DNA of 64,000 nucleotides from an uncultured Clostridia bacterium (lineage in GTDB: Bacteria; Bacillota; Clostridia; UBA1381): the NCBI GenBank assembly GCA_947624485.1, contig CANQKM010000002.1, forward strand, positions 248,001 through 312,000, read 5' to 3'. Position 1 is the first letter of the stretch. Each line of letters begins with the position of its first letter. Under the pieces are notes generated by a model. The model was not told where the DNA came from, did no database searches, and saw nothing but the letters and a program-made list of their open reading frames with translations. Positions 51,116 to 62,900 of the stretch are shown here, piece by piece. Position numbers and translations under genes: made by a program.

Positions 51116-54100
51116 CTACAGCACAGGTGCCGCTAACGCAAGCGGCTTCACAGTGTCTATATCTTCCCATATCATCAGCTTTACTCCGCCGATTTCGGCG
51201 TTTTCGGGGATAGCTATATTTTCGGCCATGAAGCAATCAATGTCATCACTCATCTCCGCTTCGGTTGTACTCAGCGTGACGAGCGCGCCGTTCGTGTCGT
51301 AGAAAGCGAGGATCGCGTCAAAGCTTGTCACCCTTTCGTCCTCGGGCAAGCCCGCGATATCCGCCAGTATCATCGCCGACAAAGTTCCGCTTACCTCTGA
51401 CACATCCTCTATAACATCGTTGTCGGAGTTGAAGAGAAACGCGTCCGCGGAAATTTTCGCGTCCTCGGATATTATCCTGACATAACCGTCCGTATAATAC
51501 ACGTCGGTCAGATTTTTTTCGGCGGCATTGATCTCAATATCGCTTACCGGCAAAATATATTCTCCGGAATCAATATCCGGCTTTGCCTTAAATTCAAGCC
51601 TGCAAGCCTCGCAGCCGGTTATTCCTCCCTGCGTGCCGCGTACCGTCACCCTGTTTTCATCCGTTGTGACGGATACCGACGACGCGGACATATCCCCGCC
51701 GGGCTTAAAGCCGAGATAATCAAATTGGTCGCTGTCGTACTCGAGCGTAAACCGGAAGTCGCTTACCTCGCTTTCGGAATATATATACGCGGGCAGGCTG
51801 AAGGTGTCTCCGGCTTTGCATGCCGCCTCCTCCAACTCAAGCAGCGCGCGGTTTACTTCTCCGCCCGGCTCCTCGGGCGGCGCTACGGTGTAGGTGAATG
51901 TAACGCCGTCGCTCATTACACAGCCGCGCTTTACGGCGATTGCCCGGATCGTCATGCTTCCTGTTATTATTATGCCGTCTGTATATTTCTTGTAATTGTT
52001 CTCGTCAAGCGAGTCGCCGATTGTGTAATAAATCTCCGCGCCGGAGGTTGAACAGAGCAGCTTCACAGCCGTTCCGACCTCCACCTCGCCCTTGACGTTC
52101 GCCCTCGGAGCCGCAACCTTCTCAATATTTACGAGCTGCTCCTCGACATCGCTGTCGTCCATATCGGCTTTTACGGCTATCGCTTTTATATCCGCGTTGG
52201 AGGTCAATTCAAACGGAGATGTGTATTTATCCGAGCTTGTTGTCGGTTCGGTTCCGTCGATCGTGTAGTAAATTTCCGCGTCCTCCGTAGCGCATGAGAT
52301 TATCGCGCGCTTGCCGCCGTAGAACTCGGCTACCTCGATAAGAGGCGTTTCGACAGTTCCCGTTTCGGCAGGTCTTTCAAGCACCGTAACGGTAAACCCT
52401 GCCGTTTGTCCGCTATAAGTTACCGTAACGGTCTGCTCTCCGACGCTGTCCGCAGAACCGTCGATACCGCAGGTATCGTTGTCAACAAACTCGGTCGTGT
52501 TATTGTCATAAACCGCCGTTATAACCATGCCCGTTATATCAAGCTCGTCACCCTGATAATAAATGAGCTTGTCGGGTGTATGCGTAAGCTCGATGCCCGT
52601 GAGGGATTTAGGCGTTACCGTTATATTAAACTGCGCTGTTTTACCGCCGTAGGTTACAGTGACGGTTTGATCGCCCGGTTCCGATGTGTCGTAGCCGGAA
52701 AGTGTATAGCCTGCCGCCTCAAAGGTTTCATCGTTGCCGCAGTCGGCGATTACTACCAAGCCCGACGTGTCGAGCGGCATACCTTCGATAACGGTGGTGA
52801 TGTCAGGTTCTTTTTCAATTCTTATGCTTTCAATGCTTCTGATAACAGCCTCTACGGACTGCGGCTCGGAATCGGTGTGGTTTTCGTCGCCTATCACCTT
52901 GTACCAAACCGTATACATTCCGGCATCTATGCCTGTCGGTACTTTTTCGGAATATTCGCCGTCTTTGCTTGTGCTGTATACAAGCGCTCCGTCGTCGGTT
53001 CTGCCTGTTACAAGATACTGCTCCTTGTCCTTGAACACAAGCTCGTTGGGCTGAACGGACGCCGTCGGCGCTGCTTTTGCGACGGTTATTTTAATCGTCA
53101 GCGTCACAGGCTCAAAGCCGTAATCATCAACGCTCATAAGATTGAACAGCGGAGCTTTTTCCTCGGCTTTTATTTTCAGCGTGTATTCGCCCGCGCCGGT
53201 ATCCTTCGGAACGGTAAGCGTGCTGCCGCTTACCGACGCGCCGATCGTATTGCCGTCCCCGATCGTGTATGTAAATTTATCCGCCGTATCGGTCGTATCT
53301 CCGTAAGCGATGTAATCGGACAAATCAGCCGTAACACCCTCGCCGTAAACCGCGCTAAGCGGGATCTCGCCGCTTTCACCGCCGAAGGGAGTGCGCTCGG
53401 ACGCGTACACGGTTATATCATCGGTTACGGGAGTGTTTTCATCAAAAACATTGCCGCTTCCGGGATTTGGCGACCAGTCCGAGAATACCTGTCCCTCCGC
53501 CGCGGGAGCGTCCGGCAGCGTTACCGTGCCGTTCGGATTGGCGTAACGCTCGGCAAAATTCGGATTTGACTGCGTTGCGAAGGTAACCTTAAACACCTGC
53601 TTGCCGCTGTCGCTCGTCGGTACGGGGTAAGCATCCGTTCCGAGCTTCTGTCCCCAGACAAGGCCGTCCTGACCGTCCTGCAAAAGCCACGCCGTCTCAC
53701 CCGATTTAAGTCTGGAGGCGGAGTTAACTCTTTTTGTGTTATCGTCGCCGCGGCCGACGCCCTTTATGCTTCCGGTGCCTCCCCAGAGATAATAGCAGTC
53801 GGCTGCGGTGTTTTCGGAAACGTTATATCCTATAATGCCGCCCTTTATTTCGTCAGCATACATCACTCCGACCGTTCCGGCATTGACGCACCTTGTTATG
53901 CCGCCGCGGTTCTCACCCAAAATACCGCCGCAGATACGGTCCGTGCCTATGTTTTTGTTATCGCCGATGTTTCCGGCGTTGGCGCAGTTTGTCACAACGC
54001 CGTAATTTATACCCGCGACGCCGCCGAACTGACTGTCGCCGAAAACCTCGCTCTTGTTGACGCAGCCGTATACTGCCGCGCCCTCGTCGATGCGTCCCGC

Positions 54101-56749
54101 GATACCGCCGATATATTGTTTGCCGGTGACGGTGCCGGAGACGGTCAGGTTTTTCACAGTTCCGCCTGTGCCGACAAAGCCGAACAAGCCCTGATATTTC
54201 TCATTCGGAGCGTTTATATATAATCCGCTTATTTCATGAGCGTTTCCGTCAAAAACGCCCTCAAATTTATTGCTCTCAATTCCGATAGGAGACCACGACG
54301 CGCCGCCTTCGCCGTATTTTTGCGACATATCTATATCAGCCGTCAGCTTGAAATATTTATCCTCACTGTTGCCGGAATTGACGTAATCACGCATCGTTTC
54401 AAGAAACGGCAGGTTCGGTATGAGGTACGGACTTTCCTCTGCGCCCGTGCCGTTTATATAGATATATCCCTGAGACGTGCTTATCCTGTCCACCCTGCCG
54501 TTTACATCGCCCGAGGGAACGGGGTGATCGTCCATACCGATTGTCTGCGACCACACCTGCGCGGGCTGACTGCCCTGCAAAAGATATGCGACCTCGCCGG
54601 ACCTAATCTGCTCCGCTGTTTTTCCCAGTCCCATATCTCCGGAGCCTAAATTAGGCGTTCTGTCCGCGTCATAATAGCAGTTTTCAATAATACCGCCGTC
54701 GTTACAGGCGATACTGCCTGCGGTCACATTCTCCTGATTCGGAATTGCGGTTATATTCAGACAATTCCGTATTGTTCCGGTGTTTTTTCCGGCAATGCCG
54801 CCGACATAAGCCGCGTTGACAGTCGTGCTGCTGCCGCGGATGAAAGACAAACCATAGTACCCTGCCATGCCAATGCAGTTTTCGATTGTTCCGTTGTTTT
54901 CTCCGGCGATGCCGCCGATGTAAGCCACACAGTTATTACTTGTCAAAGTAAAGCCGAATTCATTTACGCAGTTTTTAATCGTTCCGCCCGCGTCAACTAT
55001 CGCAGCGACGCCTCCGTAATTGTAATTTCTCGGACTGCCGGAAGAGATGGAATAAGTCATTGTGCCGCTGACATGGCAGTTTTCGATCATGCCGCCGCTT
55101 TTGACACGTGCCGCAATAAAGGCTTCGTTTGTACCGCTGGACGGATAAGGATACGGACTCTTGTAAATATTCAGATTTTTTACAACGCCGCCGTCCTCGA
55201 CATTGTTAAACAGCGGTTGATTGACAACATACTCGTATATATATACGGAATGACCGCCGCCGTCAAATACTCCGTCGAAATTCCCCGGGATGTATATATT
55301 ATTATTTCTGGTTAATAGGTTACATGTGAGCTTGAAGTACTTGCCTTTTGCGGAACCGACATTGAGCATATAGTTCCTTAGCTTGTTGAAGCTGTCCATG
55401 CCGTCGATAATATAAGGATTTTCCTCGGTAGCCGTAAAGTCAACAACCTCCCTGTTTGAGGCAAGCGCAGGTCTTATAAAGTCCATAGTGCCGCAGCCGA
55501 CCCAGCCGCCGTGTGATGACGAGGACAAGGTCGAAATCAGGCTTGTAAATTCGGGTACGGTCCGCATTTCGGCGCTGCCGCCGCCGCTGCCTATTCCCTT
55601 ACCGGCTGAGCCGTCCAGATAATAGCAATACTCTACGGTGCCGGATGAATTTTGTCCGACAACCGCGCCGATGTTCATACTTCCGTCGACCTTACCGATG
55701 TTATAGCAGCATCTGAGAGCCGCCCTGCTGCCGTTTACGTGTCCCGCCACGCCGCCGACGATTAACGCACCGTTTACATCCGCGGTATTGTAGCAGCTTT
55801 CCACAGTGCCGCCTGCCGCGATCTGTCCTACCACGCCGCCGGTATATCTGACGGTTCCGCTGACGGCGCCGGTATTATAGCAGTCTGTCAGTAAAGTGTC
55901 GGTTATGTCGTCGGGCAAAAATGAGCCGGGTATCGGCGCGCCCTTTACAAATCCCGTTATGCCGCCGATATAGCCGCTGCCCGATACAGAGCCGGTATTA
56001 TAGCAGATTGTTGTCTGCGCGGTGGTGTATCCCGTTATTCCGCCGACATAATTACTGCCCGATATAACGCCGGTGTTGTGACACCTGCTTAAAGCTCCGG
56101 TTGACGCAGCGCCCGCGCTGTTTTGACCGACTATACCGCCGATGTAGGAGCTTGACGCGGCGTGTGTCGTGATTGTTGACGAAACAGAGCCGGAATTGGA
56201 GCAGTCCGTTATTCTGCCGGCATTGTTCTGACCGGCTATACCGCCGACATATCTTTTTCCCGTCGCCGTTACCGAGCTTGCGCAGTTTTCAATCGTGCCG
56301 GAGTTGTTTTGTCCCACGATACCGCCGATATAATTGCCGCCGGTCACAGAGCCGTCAACCGTCAGATTTTTAATTGTGCCGGCTGCGCCGAGGGAACGGA
56401 ACAAGCCCTGGAAATCGGCGGCAGAGTTTATATAGATCCCCTTTACGGCAAAGCCTCCGCCGTCAAACGTTCCGCCGAAATTGTTGCTTCCGTTCTCCGT
56501 CCAGCCTATGGGAGTCCACGGCTCGGAATTTAAGTCAATATCGTTCGCGAGCTTAAAATAAACACCGGAATAAGGCTCTCCGCCGCTCACCTCGCTCACC
56601 TCGGCGGCAAACTGTTTAAGCTGCTCAGCCGTGCTTATCATATACGGATCGTCCGGCGTTCCGCTTCCCTCGTAGCCGTCGGCGTAGCAAGGAGCGGCAG
56701 CCGCGTATATGCAAAATACCGCCAGCAAAGCTATAAGTAATTTTTTCAT
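51116..56749 (-). CDS. Secreted 1877-aa GLUG-repeat protein with Ig-like, chitobiase-type and cohesin-like domains
   Basis: Signal peptide cut near Ala23. Three blocks of GLUG-like beta-helix repeats occur (about 95-400, 500-760, 800-1050), with units such as GGIVGQNNSGTIENC. Then an InlB-like repeat (about 1095-1155), Ig-like units (two near 1330-1490, each with a GxxLDxxGxxVxAxYxxxxTE pattern) and two chitobiase C-terminal-type units with YYTIDGTEPTT near 1530. A cohesin-like beta domain (FRFTLEYDSDQFDYLGF near 1660) follows. No cell-wall anchor is seen. The cohesin-like unit might bind a dockerin; none is found in the window. Divergent from the giant gene at 56989, with shared control DNA. 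Confidence 0.85.
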   Translation of the reverse strand: MKKLLIALLAVFCIYAAAAPCYADGYEGSGTPDDPYMISTAEQLKQFAAEVSEVSGGEPYSGVYFKLANDIDLNSEPWTPIGWTENGSNNFGGTFDGGGFAVKGIYINSAADFQGLFRSLGAAGTIKNLTVDGSVTGGNYIGGIVGQNNSGTIENCASSVTATGKRYVGGIAGQNNAGRITDCSNSGSVSSTITTHAASSSYIGGIVGQNSAGAASTGALSRCHNTGVISGSNYVGGITGYTTAQTTICYNTGSVSGSGYIGGITGFVKGAPIPGSFLPDDITDTLLTDCYNTGAVSGTVRYTGGVVGQIAAGGTVESCYNTADVNGALIVGGVAGHVNGSRAALRCCYNIGKVDGSMNIGAVVGQNSSGTVEYCYYLDGSAGKGIGSGGGSAEMRTVPEFTSLISTLSSSSHGGWVGCGTMDFIRPALASNREVVDFTATEENPYIIDGMDSFNKLRNYMLNVGSAKGKYFKLTCNLLTRNNNIYIPGNFDGVFDGGGHSVYIYEYVVNQPLFNNVEDGGVVKNLNIYKSPYPYPSSGTNEAFIAARVKSGGMIENCHVSGTMTYSISSGSPRNYNYGGVAAIVDAGGTIKNCVNEFGFTLTSNNCVAYIGGIAGENNGTIENCIGMAGYYGLSFIRGSSTTVNAAYVGGIAGKNTGTIRNCLNITAIPNQENVTAGSIACNDGGIIENCYYDADRTPNLGSGDMGLGKTAEQIRSGEVAYLLQGSQPAQVWSQTIGMDDHPVPSGDVNGRVDRISTSQGYIYINGTGAEESPYLIPNLPFLETMRDYVNSGNSEDKYFKLTADIDMSQKYGEGGASWSPIGIESNKFEGVFDGNAHEISGLYINAPNEKYQGLFGFVGTGGTVKNLTVSGTVTGKQYIGGIAGRIDEGAAVYGCVNKSEVFGDSQFGGVAGINYGVVTNCANAGNIGDNKNIGTDRICGGILGENRGGITRCVNAGTVGVMYADEIKGGIIGYNVSENTAADCYYLWGGTGSIKGVGRGDDNTKRVNSASRLKSGETAWLLQDGQDGLVWGQKLGTDAYPVPTSDSGKQVFKVTFATQSNPNFAERYANPNGTVTLPDAPAAEGQVFSDWSPNPGSGNVFDENTPVTDDITVYASERTPFGGESGEIPLSAVYGEGVTADLSDYIAYGDTTDTADKFTYTIGDGNTIGASVSGSTLTVPKDTGAGEYTLKIKAEEKAPLFNLMSVDDYGFEPVTLTIKITVAKAAPTASVQPNELVFKDKEQYLVTGRTDDGALVYSTSKDGEYSEKVPTGIDAGMYTVWYKVIGDENHTDSEPQSVEAVIRSIESIRIEKEPDITTVIEGMPLDTSGLVVIADCGNDETFEAAGYTLSGYDTSEPGDQTVTVTYGGKTAQFNITVTPKSLTGIELTHTPDKLIYYQGDELDITGMVITAVYDNNTTEFVDNDTCGIDGSADSVGEQTVTVTYSGQTAGFTVTVLERPAETGTVETPLIEVAEFYGGKRAIISCATEDAEIYYTIDGTEPTTSSDKYTSPFELTSNADIKAIAVKADMDDSDVEEQLVNIEKVAAPRANVKGEVEVGTAVKLLCSTSGAEIYYTIGDSLDENNYKKYTDGIIITGSMTIRAIAVKRGCVMSDGVTFTYTVAPPEEPGGEVNRALLELEEAACKAGDTFSLPAYIYSESEVSDFRFTLEYDSDQFDYLGFKPGGDMSASSVSVTTDENRVTVRGTQGGITGCEACRLEFKAKPDIDSGEYILPVSDIEINAAEKNLTDVYYTDGYVRIISEDAKISADAFLFNSDNDVIEDVSEVSGTLSAMILADIAGLPEDERVTSFDAILAFYDTNGALVTLSTTEAEMSDDIDCFMAENIAIPENAEIGGVKLMIWEDIDTVKPLALAAPVL

Positions 56750-56813
56750 ATTTATTACCCCCGATACGTTTCTCTTAATTATAAAATTTAAAAATCAGTC
56801 TCAGCTTACATAA

Positions 56814-56842
56814 ATTATATATTATTCATGCCGTACAATCAA
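56814..56842 (-). promoter_or_regulatory. Promoter of the GLUG-repeat exoprotein
   Basis: Minus strand: TTGATT (56837-56842), 17-bp spacer, perfect TATAAT (56814-56819). Confidence 0.7.
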
Positions 56843-56849
56843 GAGCCGC

Positions 56850-56881
56850 GACACGAATGGTCGTGTTTTTGACACGAACGG
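56850..56881. promoter_or_regulatory. Direct repeats with 21-bp period (LytTR-like site) between divergent promoters
   Basis: GACACGAATGG (56850-56860) and GACACGAACGG (56871-56881) start 21 bp apart. On the minus strand they read ACCATTCGT and ACCGTTCGT. The second fits the published LytTR consensus (TA)(AC)(CA)GTTN(AG)(TG) fully and the first has one mismatch. The pair ends 3 bp from the plus promoter -35 and 7 bp from the minus -35. An ACACGA-atgg-TCGTGT palindrome overlaps it. Confidence 0.5.
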
Positions 56882-56884
56882 TGT

Positions 56885-56913
56885 TTGACTTACAATTAGG
56901 CGTATGGTAAAAT
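56885..56913 (+). promoter_or_regulatory. Promoter of the giant Calx-beta/CARDB exoprotein
   Basis: TTGACT (56885-56890), 17-bp spacer, TAAAAT (56908-56913). This gives a leader of about 70 nt. Confidence 0.7.
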
Positions 56914-56988
56914 TATAGAAAGGAACTGTTTCCCAAAAACGTGAATTTCAAATGAAAAGCAATAAAATTACCGCGAAGGAGTGCCATT

Positions 56989-59900
56989 ATGAAAACATAC
57001 GCTAAGCTTAAAAAAATCATAAGCGCGGTACTGTCGGCGGCGCTGATCGCGCCGGCTTTCGCAGTGCCGGCTCACGCCGAGAAAACGGACGAGTACATTC
57101 CCGAAATAGAAATGACGGAGGATATACTTTCAAGCGACGTGTTCTATCTCACCGCAGCCAACGCACGGCTGGAGGAAGGCGCAAACAAAAGATACCTTCT
57201 GCGCATTGCCAGAGGCGGAGACTGCGCGTCGGAATCGGGCGTAACGGTAAAAATTTCCGATTTGACAGCCAAATACGGAAAGGATTACACGGTATCCGTG
57301 TACGGCGGCGAAGAGGCGTACAACCCCGACGGCAACCAATCTCTTATCGAGCGCATGGAGGGTGAGGAATACACCGAATCCGAATTGAAAACGGAGGAGG
57401 AGTACGCCGAAATGCTCAAAAATGATGAGGAACTTCAGAAGGCTACCGAGCAGGGTGTGCAGAAAGCTATCGACTACATAGAGGAGCAAAGCGGTCTGCT
57501 CTCCGCCGGGCAAGCGGAGGAAGCGGCGGACGGGGACGGAGAAACTCTTTCCGTCAGCCCCCTTCAGAGAGCGCGCGCGGCGTATACGGGCGTAGAGGGC
57601 GCTCCGCAGGCGGTGACCTCCACGACCGACACGGTGCAGCAGATACAGCAGATGGCGAACGTTGTGACAAACGTCGTTGTGGGCGCGACGCTTACGGTCG
57701 GTTTCGCGGAGGGCGAAAAGGAAAAATACATAGCGATAGACGTTGACAACAACGATGAGGGAGACGGCGACAGACTTTTCTTCTTTATGCTCGCCAATCC
57801 TTACGGAACGACGACAAACAGCGCGTCGTCAAGCTGCGCGTTTACGATTGCCGACGACGAGGTACAGGCTCCCTCAAAGGTCGGATTTACAGAGGAAACA
57901 TACAGCGCGGAGGGCGACAGCTTTACGGTTGAAATAAAGCGCGAGGGCGCGCTCAACACGATCGCGGCTGCGCATCTCACCACGGCGGACGGCTCGGCAC
58001 GGACGGGACGCGATTTTTCACCTGTGGATATGGATGTGGTTTTCCCGATCGGAATCGACACGCGCAGAATAGAAATCCCGATACGCGGCGATTACATAGC
58101 GGGCGAGGCGGATTTTAAGCTGAAGCTCGAGGAAAGCGAAATGTGCGAAATTACAACGCCGGAGGCGGCGGTCACAATAAAAGGCACGCTCGGCACGTCT
58201 GACAGCGATATATCGCTTTCCGCGATAGAGGAAAGCGGACGCGTAAGTGATATAGTTCTCGGCGATCCGATTGATATATCAAAGTCGTCCGGAGGGTATA
58301 TTTCACTCAACTCTCAGGCAATGTTCAGCAGAAGCATGTGCTCAGACAATTTATGGAAGGGAGACTATTGGTTATCGCGCTGGGTGGACGGCGCTAACAC
58401 GTGGGCACACATTTTCGATCCCGTCAAGGAAAATTTTTGGGGCTGGGTAAAGACCGAGTGGCGGTACGCCGACGCGTCGCGCGCTGTGGCATGGGATATA
58501 GCCGGCGTTCAGGTCGATTGGTGGAAGCCCAACAAGTGCGCGACGATTACGGCGCAGATGGGTACTCGGGCCAACGAGCCTTGGACTGAGAATCCGCTCC
58601 GAGAGTCTCTTGTTTTTGAGCGGAAGGATAGAATATTCGAGGATCACAGCGAGGGCAACAGAGTTAAAACAAATATGTTTGTCACCGGCGACGGAGCGGT
58701 CAGCCCTACTGTTTACATCGGCAATCACGGACAATGCACGAACTGCGATCAGCTCAGGATATACGGCATAACACCGATTTGCAGACCGTTTGTGATAAAT
58801 CTCCAAAGTGCGGACGCGCTCACCTTCCTGAACAGCGACGGCACGAGTTCACCGTGGCAAAGTCCTACGTTCCTTGCGCTTGCCGGCTCGGATAACACAA
58901 ACAATAATCAGATTATCCGCTATACGAAGGACGGCAAAAACTCTATCGCCTTCCAGCAGACCTTGGGCGGAAACGTCACCTCGCCTTACGTATATCTGAA
59001 AAACGTGTACGCGGTAAAGAACGGCAAGCAAATGAAGATAGCGAGCTTTTCCGACGACGGAGCTACGTCGCACACGTACACGCTGACGTCGGAACAGGTC
59101 GATGAAATGTATAAGGAGGGCGTGCTGAGCATAGAGGAAAACAACAGCTCACGGGATTGGGAGAACCAGACGGGAGGAAAGTTCGGTCTGCGCGGAAGAA
59201 TCGAGTTAAAGCCGGAGTTCGGCTATATTGACGCGAAAGTAAAAATCAACCTTCCCGAAGGCGATTTCGGATACTTAAAAATCTGCGGCGAGGACAAGGA
59301 TATATCCACTCCGCAGACGTTTACATACCACCTCGGCGATGTTTTAAAGATTTCCTCGGTCGTAAGAGACGAATACTCCGACCTTTTCACTCCCGCGGGA
59401 TACAAGGTGAGCTACAAATATAACGAGTCCGATACGAATTGGGTAAAGAGAGACGTTATAGTGCCGTATACCGAGGATAACGGAACGAGCGCGTATCTTG
59501 ACGACAACGAGAGACTTCGTTACGGCTATTACGAGATAACGCCGCTCTTTACGAGAAACGACAACGCGCTTACTCTGCGCGTAAAGAAATCGGATCTGCC
59601 GAAATTCGATATTTCGTACGGATTTTTCAATTCGCCGGTTATGTCGGAGACGACTATCGACGGCGAAGAGTATTATGAGTACGTCATAGAGTCGCACCCC
59701 ATATACGGAGAGATATACACCCTGTCGGTGCGTATGGCGGACGACGCGGGCAGCAGCATCTACCCCGTATGGAAGGAAAGGTATGACGACAAATTATACG
59801 GCGGTGAGGTGTTTTTCCACGAAGCGTCAAACGTTCCCGAAAATAATATAGTGACGCTCTCGTACGTTGAGGAGAGCGGGGAGGATATATACCAGTCGGT

Positions 59901-62900
59901 CAAGGGCAGCGTTTATATGCCGAGCTTCAATATGATGACGCGGCGCGCGGTTTCGGCAAACGCTATCCCCGCCAAGGGAGCGATAGTAAACATCGGCGGT
60001 GAGTTCGCGGCGGTCGAAGATGACGGCAGCTTTACTACGGCGCCGTTCCGCGCGGCGTGCAATACCGAAGGCTCAACGGCGCGGCATTACATACGGTATA
60101 AGATAGAGCTAAACGGTCAGAGCAGTCTGCGTGAAATGGAGCTTCCGTACGTGGAAAGCGAAAAGCGCGAGGTAGTTTTCGCAAATAACGAAACGGGCAG
60201 CAGGGTAAACAGAACGGTTTCCGTGTGCGAACAAAATCTCGGACAGCTTCGGATAAACTCCGAGAACGGTTCGATAATAAACAATATAGAACTGACGACC
60301 GACAACCCAAGTCAGGGCAGCAGTCTTGTAATTGACGGGGAAGAGGTGTCGGTGACCGCGAGAATGAGCGAGCCGGTCAAATACACCAAGGTGGAGATGG
60401 ACAAATACGGCAATATCATCAAAACCCCCAACGCGGACGAAAGCGTGACCGGCGTTAAGTTCATGATATACGATCCCGACACCAATGCCGAGATCGCCTC
60501 ATGCGAAGCGGAAAAGAACAGCGACGGCAGCTTTACGGGATATATTCCTCTCGAAAAGGCAATTCCCGGTTACAGGCTTTACATGCGCGTGACGACCGAT
60601 AAAACGCACGGAATAAATTCCGAGGTGTCAAAGCAGCGCAAGGAGTCGGCGGTGTCCTCGTCCTCGAATGATGACGCGATGAATACAACCACGTACTCCG
60701 ATGTGTTTACGGGCTACACGTTCCTGCAAAAGACGACCGAGGAGGTACCCGTGCTGCAGCACATAGATATACCGGCGGATATAGACTTTATAAGCCTTCC
60801 GTTTGTCGGCACCGCGGCGATGCGACTTGATCTGCCGTTTGTGTCGGTCGGCTCGATAAAGACGCCTACCGGATACAGAATGTATATAGGCGTCAGTCCG
60901 GTTCAGATAGTGGACACAGTTAAGGATATGCACATGAACCAGTACCAGGGGGACACCGGAACGTATTATAAGGATCTGTTCTCGGCAAGGCATCCGATAC
61001 AGACCTTTACCGACGGTATTACACGGGCGTATAACGAAGCGTTCAACAATATGATGAACAATTCGTTGCCGGACGCGGCAGCCGCTCTCGGCGCGCCGAC
61101 GTGGAAAGTAGATGTTCAGGCGGGCATATACTTTGATTTCACATACGTGAATATATTGAACCGTACAACGGGATACAACAATAATGCCGCCGTATTTACG
61201 GGAGTGGGCGCGTACGTCGGAGCGAGCGTGAACGTCAAAAGAGCACATTACACCATTATTCCCGTAGTATATATACCGGCGTATTTCGGTTTGGAGCTGG
61301 GCGCCTACCTGCTCGGATTTTTCGGCGCGGGAACCGATACAAGCAAGCCGGAAATAACCTATGAGGACGCGCATAATGCCACCGTAGACTTCCAGAATAA
61401 GCTCGGAAAATCCCAAGCGTCGATACAGATTGCCGGAACGGTTCAGATTTACGCGGGAGTAGGTCTTGCCGGAACGATAGGCGTACGCGCCGGAGGCACG
61501 TTTACGGCTATGGGCGTATTTGAATTCACCGGTCAGGATCCGGGGTATGACAGCTGGGGATGCGATCTTGTGTTTACTCTCGGAGCGTGGATAGATTTGT
61601 TCCTGTTCTCCATACCGCTGCAGTACGAATTCCCCGATATAAAGTTCGGCTTTTTTGAGCAATACGAGACCGGACCGAATCTGACCAGCAATACGGGGGA
61701 TACGGCGCTTATGAGCGGTGAGGAGCAGCCGTCGTTCGGCGTAAGGCAGCCGTACAGCGACGAAAAGAGCGAATGGATGCCCGAAGGTGATATTTCGCTT
61801 ATGTCGGCGTTCGGCGAAACGTCGTCAACGAAGCTTGTCGAAAACGCCTACGAGCATCCCGACACGCAGCTTATAAAGCTTGAGGACGGCAGTGTGTTCA
61901 TGGCGTTCCTCGATTCCGACGCGTCGCGCGGTGCAACGGAGAGAACCGTACTCAAATACGCGGTGTATAAGGACGGCACATGGAGCGAACCTAAGGATGT
62001 TCAGAACGATAAAAAGGCCGATTTCCAGCCGAGCGTATGTGAGATCGGGGACGGTAAGGTGATGATTTCGTGGCTGTCGAGCGATCCCGATAAGCCGACT
62101 ACGGAGGATTCCGCCGATTATATGAGGAATCTGGAGGTCTACACAGCCGTAATCGATCCCGCAACCGGTACGGTCAGCGATGAAACGCGCCTTACGGACG
62201 ACGAGTATTACGACTACACCCCGACCTGCGTATATGACGAGGTTACGGGCGACAGAATAGTCTATTACGTAAAGACGGACTCCGACGGTACGGCTGAGGA
62301 AATGTCAAATTCGTACACAAACGGCTGCGCTGTCGTATATATGCTGTACTCGAAGGAAAAGGGTAATTGGATGTTCGACGAGTATTACGACAACGAGGTC
62401 GCAAGCGAAGAGGATAGGCAGTACCTTTTGGAAAACTGGCACGGACAGCGCTTCCTTTCGTCGCCGCTGCCGTTGCTCGGACATAACGTTCCGAACATCT
62501 CCGATTTTACCGCAACAACATATAACGGTATATCCGTTTACGCGTACACGATCGATCAGGATTCGTCGAACGATACCACGTACGATAAGGAAATGTTTAT
62601 ACAGTGCTACGACTTTGAGCAGCATAAGACGTATAAGCCGGTAAGAATTACGGACGACAACGTGAGTGACGCCCTGCCGCAGTTTGTCAGAACAAAGGGC
62701 GGCGAACCGCCGGAGGAATTGCAGGAGAAGGGTGTTACGCAGGCGGAAATGGCTGATACAATGCTGTTCTGGTACAGGGATGAAAAGTATGTGACGTATA
62801 TTGATATATCCGCGCTCGTCCGCGACGGAGTTGACGAGGACGGACATATAAAGGAGGATTATCTCAAGGATCCGAACGGCGTAGATAAGGAGCTTGAGGA

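Noticed and set aside
52406-53569. 387-codon plus-strand frame inside the GLUG-repeat gene
   Set aside because: Antisense shadow; low-complexity composition, no ribosome site, no domain.
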